Shown here: positions 12,908 to 22,757 of the stretch, in pieces
How the letters are laid out: each line of letters starts with the position of its first letter
Position numbering within the stretch: the first letter of the stretch is position 1
Source: Parasponia andersonii
Lineage: Eukaryota; Streptophyta; Magnoliopsida; Rosales; Cannabaceae
Direction of reading: 5' to 3'
NCBI GenBank assembly: GCA_002914805.1
Contig: JXTB01000201.1
Location: 345,391 to 409,390 of the forward strand
Length of the DNA: 64,000 bases
Notes under the pieces: model-generated
The model's database searches: none
What the model was told of the DNA's origin: nothing
The model's input: the letters and a program-made list of their open reading frames with translations, nothing else
Made by a program: the position numbers and the translations under genes

Positions 12908-15900
12908 TACTTCAGCCTTCTGCCCAATCCTTTAAATTTAGACTCATAATCTTCTAATTGCTTCTTCAAAGTATGATGATAAAATTCAATACAAATCTTG
13001 TTCTGGTACTAATCGACATCCAAATCATGAGGAATTTTATGAATCATCCCACGGATAATAAACATTGCAAAAACAATAAGAAAAATGCTAGTCACTGAAA
13101 AAAAATAAATAAAAGACTACAATCAATAAAATGAAATTAGTAGCGACATAATAAAAACTTAAGGAAAAAAGAAATTAAAGATAGATAATTACCAATGTGT
13201 CTATTTTGGAAGGTCAGAAACCAGAACAACTTATCTTTATAATTCCCAAAAACAAAAGTCAAAGTCCTTTCGACCCTCCAAAAATCCAACTAATGTCAAG
13301 AAATGTGACAACCATACTAAATGGTGTTTCATTGCTTCATAAGATTTCTTATCATAGACCTTGGACCTAAGAGAATTATACACAAATATTGTTCTAGATT
13401 TTATATCAAAATGGCCTAAAATCCAGTATTTTTCAGCTTTCATAAAAACAGGCATCAAAATATAGTCCACATCTACTCAACATATGCTATAGTGTATATA
13501 AAATCCTAGAACATATTCAATAACAAATTCATCTATATTGATCATTGAAGTGTCACCACCTTTTTTTTGAAATCTATCATACAAGCCTCGTAAGTTCTGA
13601 TCAAAACAAGAATCAGTAGTCATCACCTTTAGCTCGATTTTGCCACTGTATTTAATTTTCTTCCTCATGTAGTAAAAACAAATATCAATATGCTACCAGA
13701 AAATAGACACAAGTAGAAAAATAAAAAATGAATGAGAATAAATGAACTCTGATATAACAAGAAAACAATACAAAATATAGAAACTAAATATATTAGATCT
13801 AAGACATTCACCACTATACAACAATTGAAACCACCACATCTTATGGCTAATCATATCAATGACAAAATCAAATAGTTTCTCGAGTAAATTAGCATCATCT
13901 GTAAATATCTTCCTCCTATACAAAAAATAACTATAAGAAAAAAGTTACCAAAAGTAACTAATGTAATAAATGTGATAAAATTAGGGGGAGAAAGTATTGA
14001 AAAAAAGTTATTACTCGTTGTATGGTTTAAAGCCCTTTTCAAACCAATCATTGAACTTAGTATCCATATTGGAATCAACTTTAGCCAATAAAGCTGTCTT
14101 GAATGGATATAAATCTTTCACTTTCCTTTTGATAGCACATTTTTTCTTTGGCTCTTGAACAGGTTCAGAAGACCCAAAACATTAATGTATGATGATTTCA
14201 ATTGAGCTCCGAATTTTGGTTCACATTTTGAAACTATCGAGATAAATTCAACAAGCTTGCATTCTGAACCAAATCCAATATAAGGAACAATTACCTTGGA
14301 CTTATCCTGAAAAATAGTAATAGTAGTAGAAGTAATAATAATAATAATAAGTACAAGTTACCAAACAACAAGTAAACTTTAAAGATACTCAAAGTAACTC
14401 GACTATAGACTAAGTGTCATGAAAGATTTACTATATTCTTAGTCGTATAAGCACTTCTAATAACATCATCAATGGTGTTCGAGTCCAGACTATCAATAAA
14501 ATCAACACATGACTCCATCTCAATATCTTGATATTCTCCATCCTTGCTAACCTCAATATTTTCATTCACTTTGTCAACATGAACTCAGTTTTTGGACTGT
14601 ATACAATGCTAGCTAGCATCATCTTGAAAAAAAAAAAATAGAGTGAACAAAATAGAACAAGAAAGAAGTTTGTGTATAGGTAACTTGATACGTTACCCAA
14701 AGTATCATAATATATCAAGTAACCTATCTAGTTACCTGTGGTAACTAGCAATTTTCATACGGGAAAGTAAAAAGTTCCAAAATCCTAGCAAATTACCTGA
14801 TGCTCAACTACATGCCTATCCTCTAGTTATTTAAACTCTTCATTATCAATACAAACAGGCCAATTAGCATAAAACATTCAAGAAGCAGCTATCAATATCA
14901 ACAAAAAGTAACCTTGAATAAGTAAAAGAGACAAACACTTAAGAAACAACAATAAAGACTAATAATATCTTTTGTGCATATCCAAAGTATCACAAAGCAA
15001 CTTATCTAGTTACTTATGGTAATGATCTGATTACTAACGGTAATGATAATAAGGAAAAGAAAGAACAAAAAGTTTCAAGATACTAGCAAATTACCTAGTG
15101 TCCAACTACATGGTTATCTTGCGGTTGTTTAAAGTCTTCATTACTAATACAGACAAGCTGACCAGCCTAAAAAATCCAAGAAGCAACTATAAATATCCAC
15201 AAAAAGTAGTTTCAAATAACTAAAAGAGATAGATACTTAAGAAACAATAATAAAGACTAATAACATCATTTGTACATAGCCAAAGTATCACAAAGTAACC
15301 TATCTAATTACTTATAGTAATTGTTTAATTACTAATGGTAACTGATAGTTTCTAAAACACAAAATTAAAAAAGTTTTAATATCCTTGAAAATTACTTGCT
15401 TCTTATTATCATGCTCATTCTCTGGCTTTTTAACCTCTTTATTACTAGCGCAAACAAAATCAGCCTAAAATACTAAGAAATAATAATCAATATTTATAAT
15501 AATACAATAACAAAATAATTTAAGTATTTAAACTATTTACACATATCACTATTTCCTTTTCTTTATCATTAGTAGCTTCACCAACCACTGCAACTTTTAT
15601 CTGATCCTCAGGCAAGTCAAAAAGAATGTCACCATGACTAGACTAAAAAGTAACTACAGGTTTTCTCATTTTTTTTTTCCTGAATTTCAACTAAAAGAGA
15701 TATCAGACCACTAAATTTTATAGTGATATGATCTTAAATATCTTTTGACAATGAAGAAATTTCCTTAAAAATGGCAGTCTGAGTCTCCTCAATCTTTTCA
15801 ATCTTCTCTTTTCAATCTTCTGCTTAAGCTCATTGATGGAGGATTGAAAAACTCCTAAAAAAATATCATAATAAATATTATATAAGATAAAAACTAAACC

Positions 15901-17065
15901 AGAACATATAACTAAAGAAAAGACAAAAATTAACTTACTGTTTTACTCTTTGATTATGGTTTGGAAGTCGAACTATCACTTGAGTAACTCAAATAGGAGG
16001 ATCCTCAAAATAAAATTTTCTCTGAATTATCAAGAGTCCACCCAATACTCAGCTTTTTCTTCTCCACATTAGAGAGAGAAAATCTCTTAACTTTTATCTG
16101 TAATAATAAAAAAATATAGATAATAAGATACAAAGTATATAGTAAATAACCTACATACAAATAGTAAGCTAAAAACAAAAAATACTTGAAAACTACCTTC
16201 TTAGATTCAAAAACATTTGTCTCAAAATCTTCATAATGTGGTGAATGAGAAGACTTCCAATTAAGTATATGAAGGTAACCATAATCCACTGATTCACAAA
16301 CAGACCCATCCAAAGATGGTATATACTCATAAAACTACAATTGCAAAGCTAAGAGAAACCCATATAATTTGCAAGATTCTGTGCCTTTCTTGGATCCAAT
16401 CACCACATTATTTTTCTCCTTGCCTCTTAATGCAGACCTCAAGTATTTAAAGGTAATATTCCATAGTACCTTACCCCAAGAATAATTGTTGAAATCTTTA
16501 CCATTAACCATTTGAAAATACACATCCTCAACTAACTTGTTCTTGTGTTTTGTGAAAATAAAATTACTAATAAAATAAACTAAACCCATCTTCATGCAAT
16601 CCTCATCACTATCAAAGGTCGTACTAATAAAAACATCTTCCAATATTTTCCTGATAATTTTCTTTTCACCACAAAATACTTCTCTTTCAACCTAATATCA
16701 TCAGACATAAACCTATTCTGATTAATATCACCTATACACTACAAAACAGTAATTGCTTCAAACTCTTCAATGCTAAACCTAAGTTTGTGCCCTCCAATAT
16801 CAAACCACATTTGATTATTGTCAGTCTGGTAAACCTCCCTTAACAAAATATGATGAACTAATTGTGGCTAAAATACCAAAGAAGGTACACTAAAAAGATG
16901 TCCAAAACATGTCTTCTGGAAAAGCTTTTTCTATGGATCAATGAGCTTTTTTCCAATTTTTGTGATAACGGAGTAAGAAAAATTGGTATTTACTTTATAG
17001 TAAAACTGGTTAATAGGCTTGATTCTAAGATCCCAAATCTAATCCCAAAAACAAAGTAAAAAAGG
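12908..17065 (-). pseudogene. DUF1985/Ulp1-like (SUMO-protease family) gene carried by the MULE, decayed
   Basis: The gene runs leftward. Its first recognisable exon block (about 17065-16200) is a DUF1985 domain: L-F-Q-K-T-C-F-G-H-L-F, then Q-M-W-F-D-I-G-G-H-K-L-R-F-S-I-E-E-F-E, then L-Y-G-F-L-L-A-L-Q. Charged, coiled-coil-like linker exons follow (about 16103-14120), including three tandem copies of one short exon. The C-terminal Ulp1/C48 protease-like part lies at about 13668-13237 (Y-W-I-L-G-H-F-D-I-K-S-R-T-I-F-V-Y-N-S-L), with a last exon from about 13097 to the stop at 12908 (I-F-L-I-V-F-A-M-F-I-I, then K-K-Q-L-E-D-Y-E-S-K-F-K-G-L). The family normally removes SUMO-like tags with a His-Asp-Cys triad. 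Here the His site is Tyr (13426-13428), the Asp site is Asn (13375-13377) and the Cys site is not readable. Stops and frame changes also occur. Exon limits are approximate. Confidence 0.7.
14690..15480 (-). repeat. Three tandem copies of an exon plus intron (~280-300 bp unit)
   Basis: Anchor words CTAGTTACCTGTGG, CTAGTTACTTATGG and CTAATTACTTATAG fall at about 14728, 15006 and 15304. Each unit holds one short minus-strand exon: 14797-14868 (72 nt), 15095-15166 (72 nt) and 15396-15464 (69 nt). All lengths are multiples of three with matching splice phase. The peptides share C-I-D-N-E-E-F-K, C-I-S-N-E-D-F-K and C-A-S-N-K-E-V-K. The acceptor of the 14797-14868 exon reads AT instead of AG. Confidence 0.8.
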
Positions 17066-17069
17066 ATAT

Positions 17070-18278
17070 AATTAGTAGAAATTGTTGTTAGAAATAAAAG
17101 AAGTATAATATTAAGAACATAGGTTATCAACGGTAACTAACTCAAGTAAAATGCAATGCATATGGTCATCTAAAACAAAAATAGAGATCTAACCAGATTC
17201 TAGATCCATAGTAAACAAAAATCACTATCATATGCAAAGAAAAAAAAACATAAATGAATGATAGAAACAGATAAAATAGAAAGATTACTCGTAATAATTT
17301 AGGATTACTCTCAGTGCTAAACATAATGAAACATAGTTATTTTTGTAAGCAAACAAGCATGGACACGAGTAAAAATATCTAAACAATAGCAAGGCCAATA
17401 TGAAATTTAAAATAAGGAAACGAATAGAAAAAAAGTGAATACATACAGATGGAATATCGTCTATGGAAGTTGAAAAAATCGCAAGAACCTATTGTTTTTT
17501 GACTATATTTTCTTTAGCAACTATCGCCTCTTCAACCCGTCTTTCACAGATTCTTTCCTGCTGGTTGCCGCGGATTTTGAAGTCGGCACAAGGAAACTTG
17601 AACCAGAGCAAAGATTTACCATATCTAGATTCTCAATAGTGCATAGAAAAAATCCTAGAAAACCTCAAAACCACAACTGAAACATGAAAATGAAAATGGA
17701 ACAATGAAGACGATGAGAGAGAAGTTCAGAGACGATCATGCAAAATTGAAGGTGGTAATAAGTGAGAGAGAGAGAGAGAGAGAGAAACGATGAGAGAGAG
17801 GAAAAAAAGAAAAATAAAAGAGGGATAATGACCCCTCAAAATTAGACGAAATAAAAAAAAAAAGAGCCCTTAAAAAAATAAGTATTTTCAAACAAACAAA
17901 CCTAAAAAGGTAGAATCTAATATAAGTGCGGGATACAAATAAGCAGTAACAGGATTTTTCAGGTTAACTCATACTTTAACCACACTAGGCCTAAATTCCT
18001 AAAAAATAAAACACACAGTAAGCCCACCAACATCCAGTTTTGGGCTTGATATTGAGCAAACAGTTATCATAGGCCTGATAAATGGTGGAACTTCTATAAT
18101 AACAATTTTATGATACAAATTTGGTCAAATAGCAACTAAGATACACGCAGTTTTTAACAATATTAAATTTACTATATATGGTTTAAATCATAACCAGTCA
18201 GTTTACGAAATTCAAACAATTAGGGAAAATTTAATAGCAAATTTATAACTTCACAATGAAAATTGTTAATAAAGTGAA
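17070..18278. other. Right flank of the MULE, no complete gene recognised
   Basis: The block 17500-17700 is less AT-rich and reads on the minus strand as R-I-C-E-R-R-V-E-E-A-I-V-A-K-E-N; it may be a first exon of the Ulp1-like gene, but this is weak. A (GA)n microsatellite lies at about 17765-17786. The sequence at 18026-18092 is repeated in diverged form at 19170-19270 (both contain TCCAGTTTTGGGCTT). Confidence 0.4.
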
Positions 18279-18289
18279 AAAAAAAACTG

Positions 18290-18440
18290 TTTTCTTTGGT
18301 AATGAACGATGATATATTTTAGTGCAAAGAATTACAAGGAAGGTTCCAAAACTCAACCTTGCAAAGAATTAAAAGAAAGGTTCCAAAACTCAACCTAGGA
18401 CAACACGGGAGCTTGGAGACCAACAATAATAGTCCAAAAT
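18290..18440 (-). mobile_element. Probable 3' end of a LINE, 5'-truncated
   Basis: On the minus strand the segment ends in the style of plant L1 tails (CTTTGCACTAAAATATATCA then CATTACCAAAGAAAA). A block of about 36 bp around GCAAAGAATTACAAGGAAGG is duplicated in tandem (about 18323 and 18361). No endonuclease or reverse transcriptase part is present. Confidence 0.45.
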
Positions 18441-18679
18441 TACATCAGTAGGAATGTACTTAACATTCCTAAAAACATACTTTTAAGGGTAAAAATTTAG
18501 CCCATAAAATTTTACTTTTTCCTAATTTTCCTCAGTATGCATGTGGTGGGGAACTTCAGATCAAAATCGTAACCACCTATATAGCAAAGGCATTAAATAT
18601 GCGTTCATATTATCTTTCATTGTAGCCTAAAGGCTCACTTCTCTTTGAATCAGAAAACCTAGGGTTTTTTTTGTAGCCA

Positions 18680-19160
18680 AATGTCCGAATTTTAGATCAT
18701 AATTTATAAAATGACCGTTTTTCATATATTGTTAAAAAAGGTCAAATTTTGGATCATAGTTTGCAAAATGATCGTTTTCAGATATTGTTTAAAAATGGCC
18801 GAATTTTGAAAACTACTTAAAAAATGGCCGTTTTTCATTTTTGTATATTAAAATATATTGATTTATTTTTTTAAATTGTTTTTTTTTCCAAAAAATCGAT
18901 TAATTTTTTCAAAAATTGATTTACTTGATGAAAAATTGATTTACTTTATTTAGCATATCAAAATATATTGATTTATTTTCAAAAATCGATTTATTTTTTA
19001 AAAATTGATTTACTATTTCAAAAATTGATTTAGTTTATAAAAAATATAGATCAATGTTATTTATCAAAATGAAATTATAAAAAGGTCGTTATTAAATATG
19101 TGTAGAAAACGACCATTTTTTAAAATTAATCTCTAAAAGAAAAAGGCCATTTCTTATAAA
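18680..19160. mobile_element. MITE-like element with ~70-bp inverted ends and inner tandem repeats
   Basis: The left end (AAATGTCCGAATTTTAG, then AAAATGACCGTTTTTC) and the reverse complement of the right end (AAATGGCCTTTTTCTT, then AAAATGGTCGTTTTC) match over about 70 bp. The left half holds two to three tandem copies of a roughly 60-bp unit containing GGCCGAATTTTG. The centre is a run of AAAATTGATTTA words. No coding capacity. Confidence 0.55.
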
Positions 19161-19271
19161 TGCTCAAAAAGCCAACCCCAGGTGTCCAAGCCTACCAATT
19201 TCCAGTTTTGGGCTTCACTTTGAGCAAAGAGATGGGAGTGCCCATAGGCCTAGTAGGAGAAATGGAACTCG

Positions 19272-19610
19272 GTACCAGGCTTTTAACCTCATATTTCGCA
19301 AATACCCGTTATAAAATTTTGTTTAAAAAATATACCAATTTTTTAGAGAATAAATTTCATTTATAAAATATGTGTAGTATATATATACAAAGTAAGTTTT
19401 TACATGTCATATATATATACAATTTAAGTTTTTACATATGTTTTACATTAACTGTGTAAATATATACCTATGGTATATATTTTGAAATGTATAATTTCTG
19501 TAAAATAGCTCTGGTTTACATTTCTTCAAAACGGGGCATTTGTAAAATAAAACTAGAAAACATGTATTCATAAAATATGATTAATAAAATGGGTAGTTAT
19601 GAACTTTTCC
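19272..19610. mobile_element. MITE, same family as 21113-21533
   Basis: The right end (AAAATGGGTAGTTATGAAC) matches that of the element at 21113-21533 (AAAATGGGTATTTATGAAC). The left end carries the inverted counterpart (GCAAATACCCGTTATAAAA). The interior is TATATAC-rich. No coding capacity. Confidence 0.55.
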
Positions 19611-19719
19611 CAAAATGGATGGATTAAGGTATTTTTTTTCGGCCCAAATTGACCCAACAATGGTAATTCCCCATGACCTTTTGTTTCACCTAAAAGTAGA
19701 TTGTAAATTTATAGGGGCT

Positions 19720-19975
19720 CAGTTTTTTCTAGATCCGATACTAGACATTTTAAAAAATGACACTTTTAAAATAAATTTAGAAAAATATTATTTTTAAAAT
19801 AGTAACAACTAGTAAGCAAAAAATAGTTATAACTAGTATAAAACTGATAGCTAGTAACCAGTAACCAGTTTTTAAATGCTAGTGACCAGTAGCTATTGTT
19901 AAAAATATTTTTTTTTCTAAGTACTTTTTTAAAAGTGGTATTTTTCTAAAAAAAGCAGGAAAAAATTAATCCATC
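19720..19975. mobile_element. MITE-like element with CACTTTTAAAA ends and GTAACC core
   Basis: The left part (GACACTTTTAAAATAAATTT) is mirrored by the reverse complement of the right part (ACCACTTTTAAAAAAGTACT). The core contains AGTAAC, TAGTAACCAGTAACC and related words. The ends and core type match the element at 7008-7330. Confidence 0.5.
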
Positions 19976-21112
19976 ATATTTTTGTAATTTTTTTAAGTAA
20001 AAGTGATAGAAACCCTTAAATTTATCCAAAATTAATCTTTACTGTCGAGTTTACAAGATTTTATGTATGTCTCTCAAGATTTGATTCCTCGGTTTAAAGT
20101 GCATGGTTATGCTCTAGTCCAAATGACATTTTGGGGCCATACTTTTTATTATAAATTGTCATAAAAATAATGACCTCTTGTTACCGTCACAAAATTTCAT
20201 GATTATTATTACTAGTCCTACAATAGTCTCTGGAAAATAGTTGTATAAAAATTATTTTGGCTCAAGTTACTCCTTCCTAAATCCAAATCTCAACATAGTA
20301 CATGTGGAACAGCAAAGGCACCAAAACGTGCTCCATGTACTTTTCTAAGTCTAATGAGAAGCCAGCTTGTGTCACACATTTGAAACGCTACCTTTGATAT
20401 GTACTGTCTTCTTTCTCGAACAACTATAAATAAGATAGACAAGCATTGTGACAACAACTGGATTTTAGAGAAGGCTTGTGAGTTGTGACTTAAAACGCCG
20501 ACCTTGAAAGCACGTTCCATTTTAGATGTGATGTCCTCATCCCATGGCCCCTCATGGATTATGTTGCAATTTTTTTTTCTCTCTCTCTCTCTTCCCCCAC
20601 TCCCCACTTTTTTTTTTTTTTTTTTTTTTAAAGAAAAACACTTTTATCATTTATTGGTTATGAAATTGATGTCTAACAGTAGTCCGAGCACTATTTGTCA
20701 TTTCTTGATTACGCAGTTAATGTTATTTGGTAGTGCATTATAAATGTCGCATAACAACGCATACTTGAATGACAAGGTATCGCTTTTTGTTATGCGCTTA
20801 TTCTGTTCTAGAACCATATATACGAATTAGGATGAATCAAGAGTGTGTTTTTTCCTTTTTCTTTTTTATTATTTCTCTGTTATACATCGATAATTGCTAG
20901 TAATAATCACCATAAAAAAAATAACACTGCTAAGACGATTTCGGATGTATATACATATTTATATGCAAATTTTGTAAAATATTAAAGCATTTAAATGTGT
21001 TTTTTAAGATTGAGAATTACTGATTAAGAATTGAAAAATGTGTTTTTTAATATTTAAAAATATTAAACATAATAATTCTGTAATAATAAAGTAATACTTA
21101 ATCAAATACCAA
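19976..21112. other. Intergenic DNA, no gene recognised
   Basis: It contains a CT run followed by a long T tract (about 20578-20630). Reading frames at 20290-20607 (-) and 20504-20743 (+) show no family resemblance. Confidence 0.5.
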
Positions 21113-21533
21113 ATTTGATAGTGAAAATTACACCTAATACCCATTTTTTTAAAACTTATTTCAAAATTACATATTTTTATTTTCTTTCAAAAATACTCAT
21201 TTTTATGTCCACATTTCATATGCAATATATAAGTAGTCCACATTTACAATGTAAATTTTATCCATGAGATATATATTTCATGTATAAAATATTAGGGATA
21301 TATATTTTAAAATGTATATCAATTTTTAGTATAATTTTTATTCATAAACTGTAGACTATGGTATACATTTAACGCATGAAATATATATCATGATATACAT
21401 TTCATGTATAAAATAGTAGTAGTAGTCTACATCTCTCTAAAAAAATGTATAAAAATGAGTATTTATGAAATAACAATAAGAACATGTATTTATGAAAATA
21501 TAGTTTTAAAAATGGGTATTTATGAACTTTTTC
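21113..21533. mobile_element. MITE with inverted ATACCCATTTTT ends
   Basis: CTAATACCCATTTTTTTAAA near 21133 is mirrored by TTTAAAAATGGGTATTTATG near 21509. The interior is rich in TGTAAA/TACATTTCATG words. No coding capacity. It is related to 19272-19610 and probably to 5664-6360. Confidence 0.65.
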
Positions 21534-22457
21534 TAATTTGATACAAGTATAAAACTGCATTAGAAGATATATTTGTAATTTGTGCTAAATTATATCATTT
21601 AACGCTTTAAAATTTGCATTCGATGCTCTGAAAAAATATGATTATGGCCCTTAATTGTGATATTTATTAATTATTTTTTAACCAATGATTCATAACATAA
21701 TATTTTTTTAATACAAAATGAACCAATCACTCCAATGTGTATTTATTATAATACTAATTTAAAGTGAAGAAAAGGAAAATATTGGAATACAAATAGTAAT
21801 TTTATTTCATTCCCAAAAGAAAAAAACAAGAACGAATGGTAATTTGATTTGGTCTTAACTATGAAGAAAAGTATGATAAATTATGGCATTTATGCAAATT
21901 TAAGCTTATTTTTTAGTTTGTCCAAAATTATGACTCCGTATTTAATATCATTTTTTTTCACAAATATCTACATCCTGGTGCAGTGTGATATGTATTCCTA
22001 AATTTAAAGCATTAGTTAGCAAAAAATAAATCCACAATTTCAATTTTGAGTTTAGTAAGAAATTTTCTTTATCAAGTTGGACATAGAAAGTAGACATTTT
22101 ACATATAGAAGTAAATTTTTGCACAAGTCAAAAAATAATATAAAAATTATAAAAAAAACCATAGTTATATATATATATATATATAAAGAGTCAATGGTTT
22201 TATTTTACCACAACACAATCTCATTTGCATCCAAAAATAATAGACAATTTGGACATAAAGGGTAAACATTTTATAATATTTTATATAATTTTGTGCGAAC
22301 CAAAACTAATCCTCAACGTTCAGCTTCATTAGACTAGAACTTTTACTTTATATAACAAAACTTAGAGCGAGAAAAAAAATTAAAATCTAAAAGAAAAAAA
22401 AGAAAAAAACAAAGGGGAAAAAAAGAAGTGAGCACAATGTCCAAGTTGAGATAAAAA
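21534..22457. other. AT-rich DNA upstream of TFIIB
   Basis: No gene is recognised. A (TA)n tract lies at about 22167-22185, and A-rich purine tracts occur at 22370-22425 about 110-160 bp before the TFIIB TATA box. Confidence 0.5.
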
Positions 22458-22534
22458 CAAGCCCTATATCCAAACACACTGTTTAACCAAGAACACTCCA
22501 TGAGGCCTCCGTGACTTTCCTAACAACTCCCCTC

Positions 22535-22542
22535 TATAAATA
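22535..22542 (+). promoter_or_regulatory. TATA box of the TFIIB gene
   Basis: TATAAATA lies 223 bp before the start codon and is followed by a pyrimidine-rich CTCTC tract at about 22545-22570, a usual plant start-site context. The 5' leader would be about 190 nt and ends with a (GA)n run (22735-22757) directly before the ATG. Confidence 0.75.
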
Positions 22543-22757
22543 CACTCTCTCCCTTCTCTCTCTTCTGTACCCTTCTTCTCCTTCTCATCAGCTTCACCCG
22601 AAATCGAAAAACCTACCAGAGGGAGAAGAGAAGCCAACAACAATCTTGATTCTTGAACGCTCCAAATTCCAAGAAAATCCCATTTTCCCTCGTTTTCTCG
22701 CACGCCAAACACTGATTTTGCATCCATAAAATTGGAGAGAGAGAGAGAGAGAGAGAT

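Larger units (their letters stand above)
8861..17065. mobile_element. Mutator-like element (MULE) carrying transposase and a Ulp1-like gene, decayed
   Basis: A MuDR-type transposase on the plus strand (8861-12237) and a DUF1985/Ulp1-type gene on the minus strand (12908-17065) converge with about 670 bp between their 3' ends. Plant MULEs are known to carry Ulp1-like (SUMO protease family) genes beside the transposase, so one element is the simplest reading. The coordinates given cover the coding core only. The TIRs and the 9-11-bp target duplication expected of MULEs could not be located. Both genes contain stops or frame changes, so the copy appears inactive. Confidence 0.7.

Noticed and set aside
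20290-20743. Overlapping frames on both strands around a CT/T tract
   Set aside because: Low complexity and no family resemblance; probably chance.
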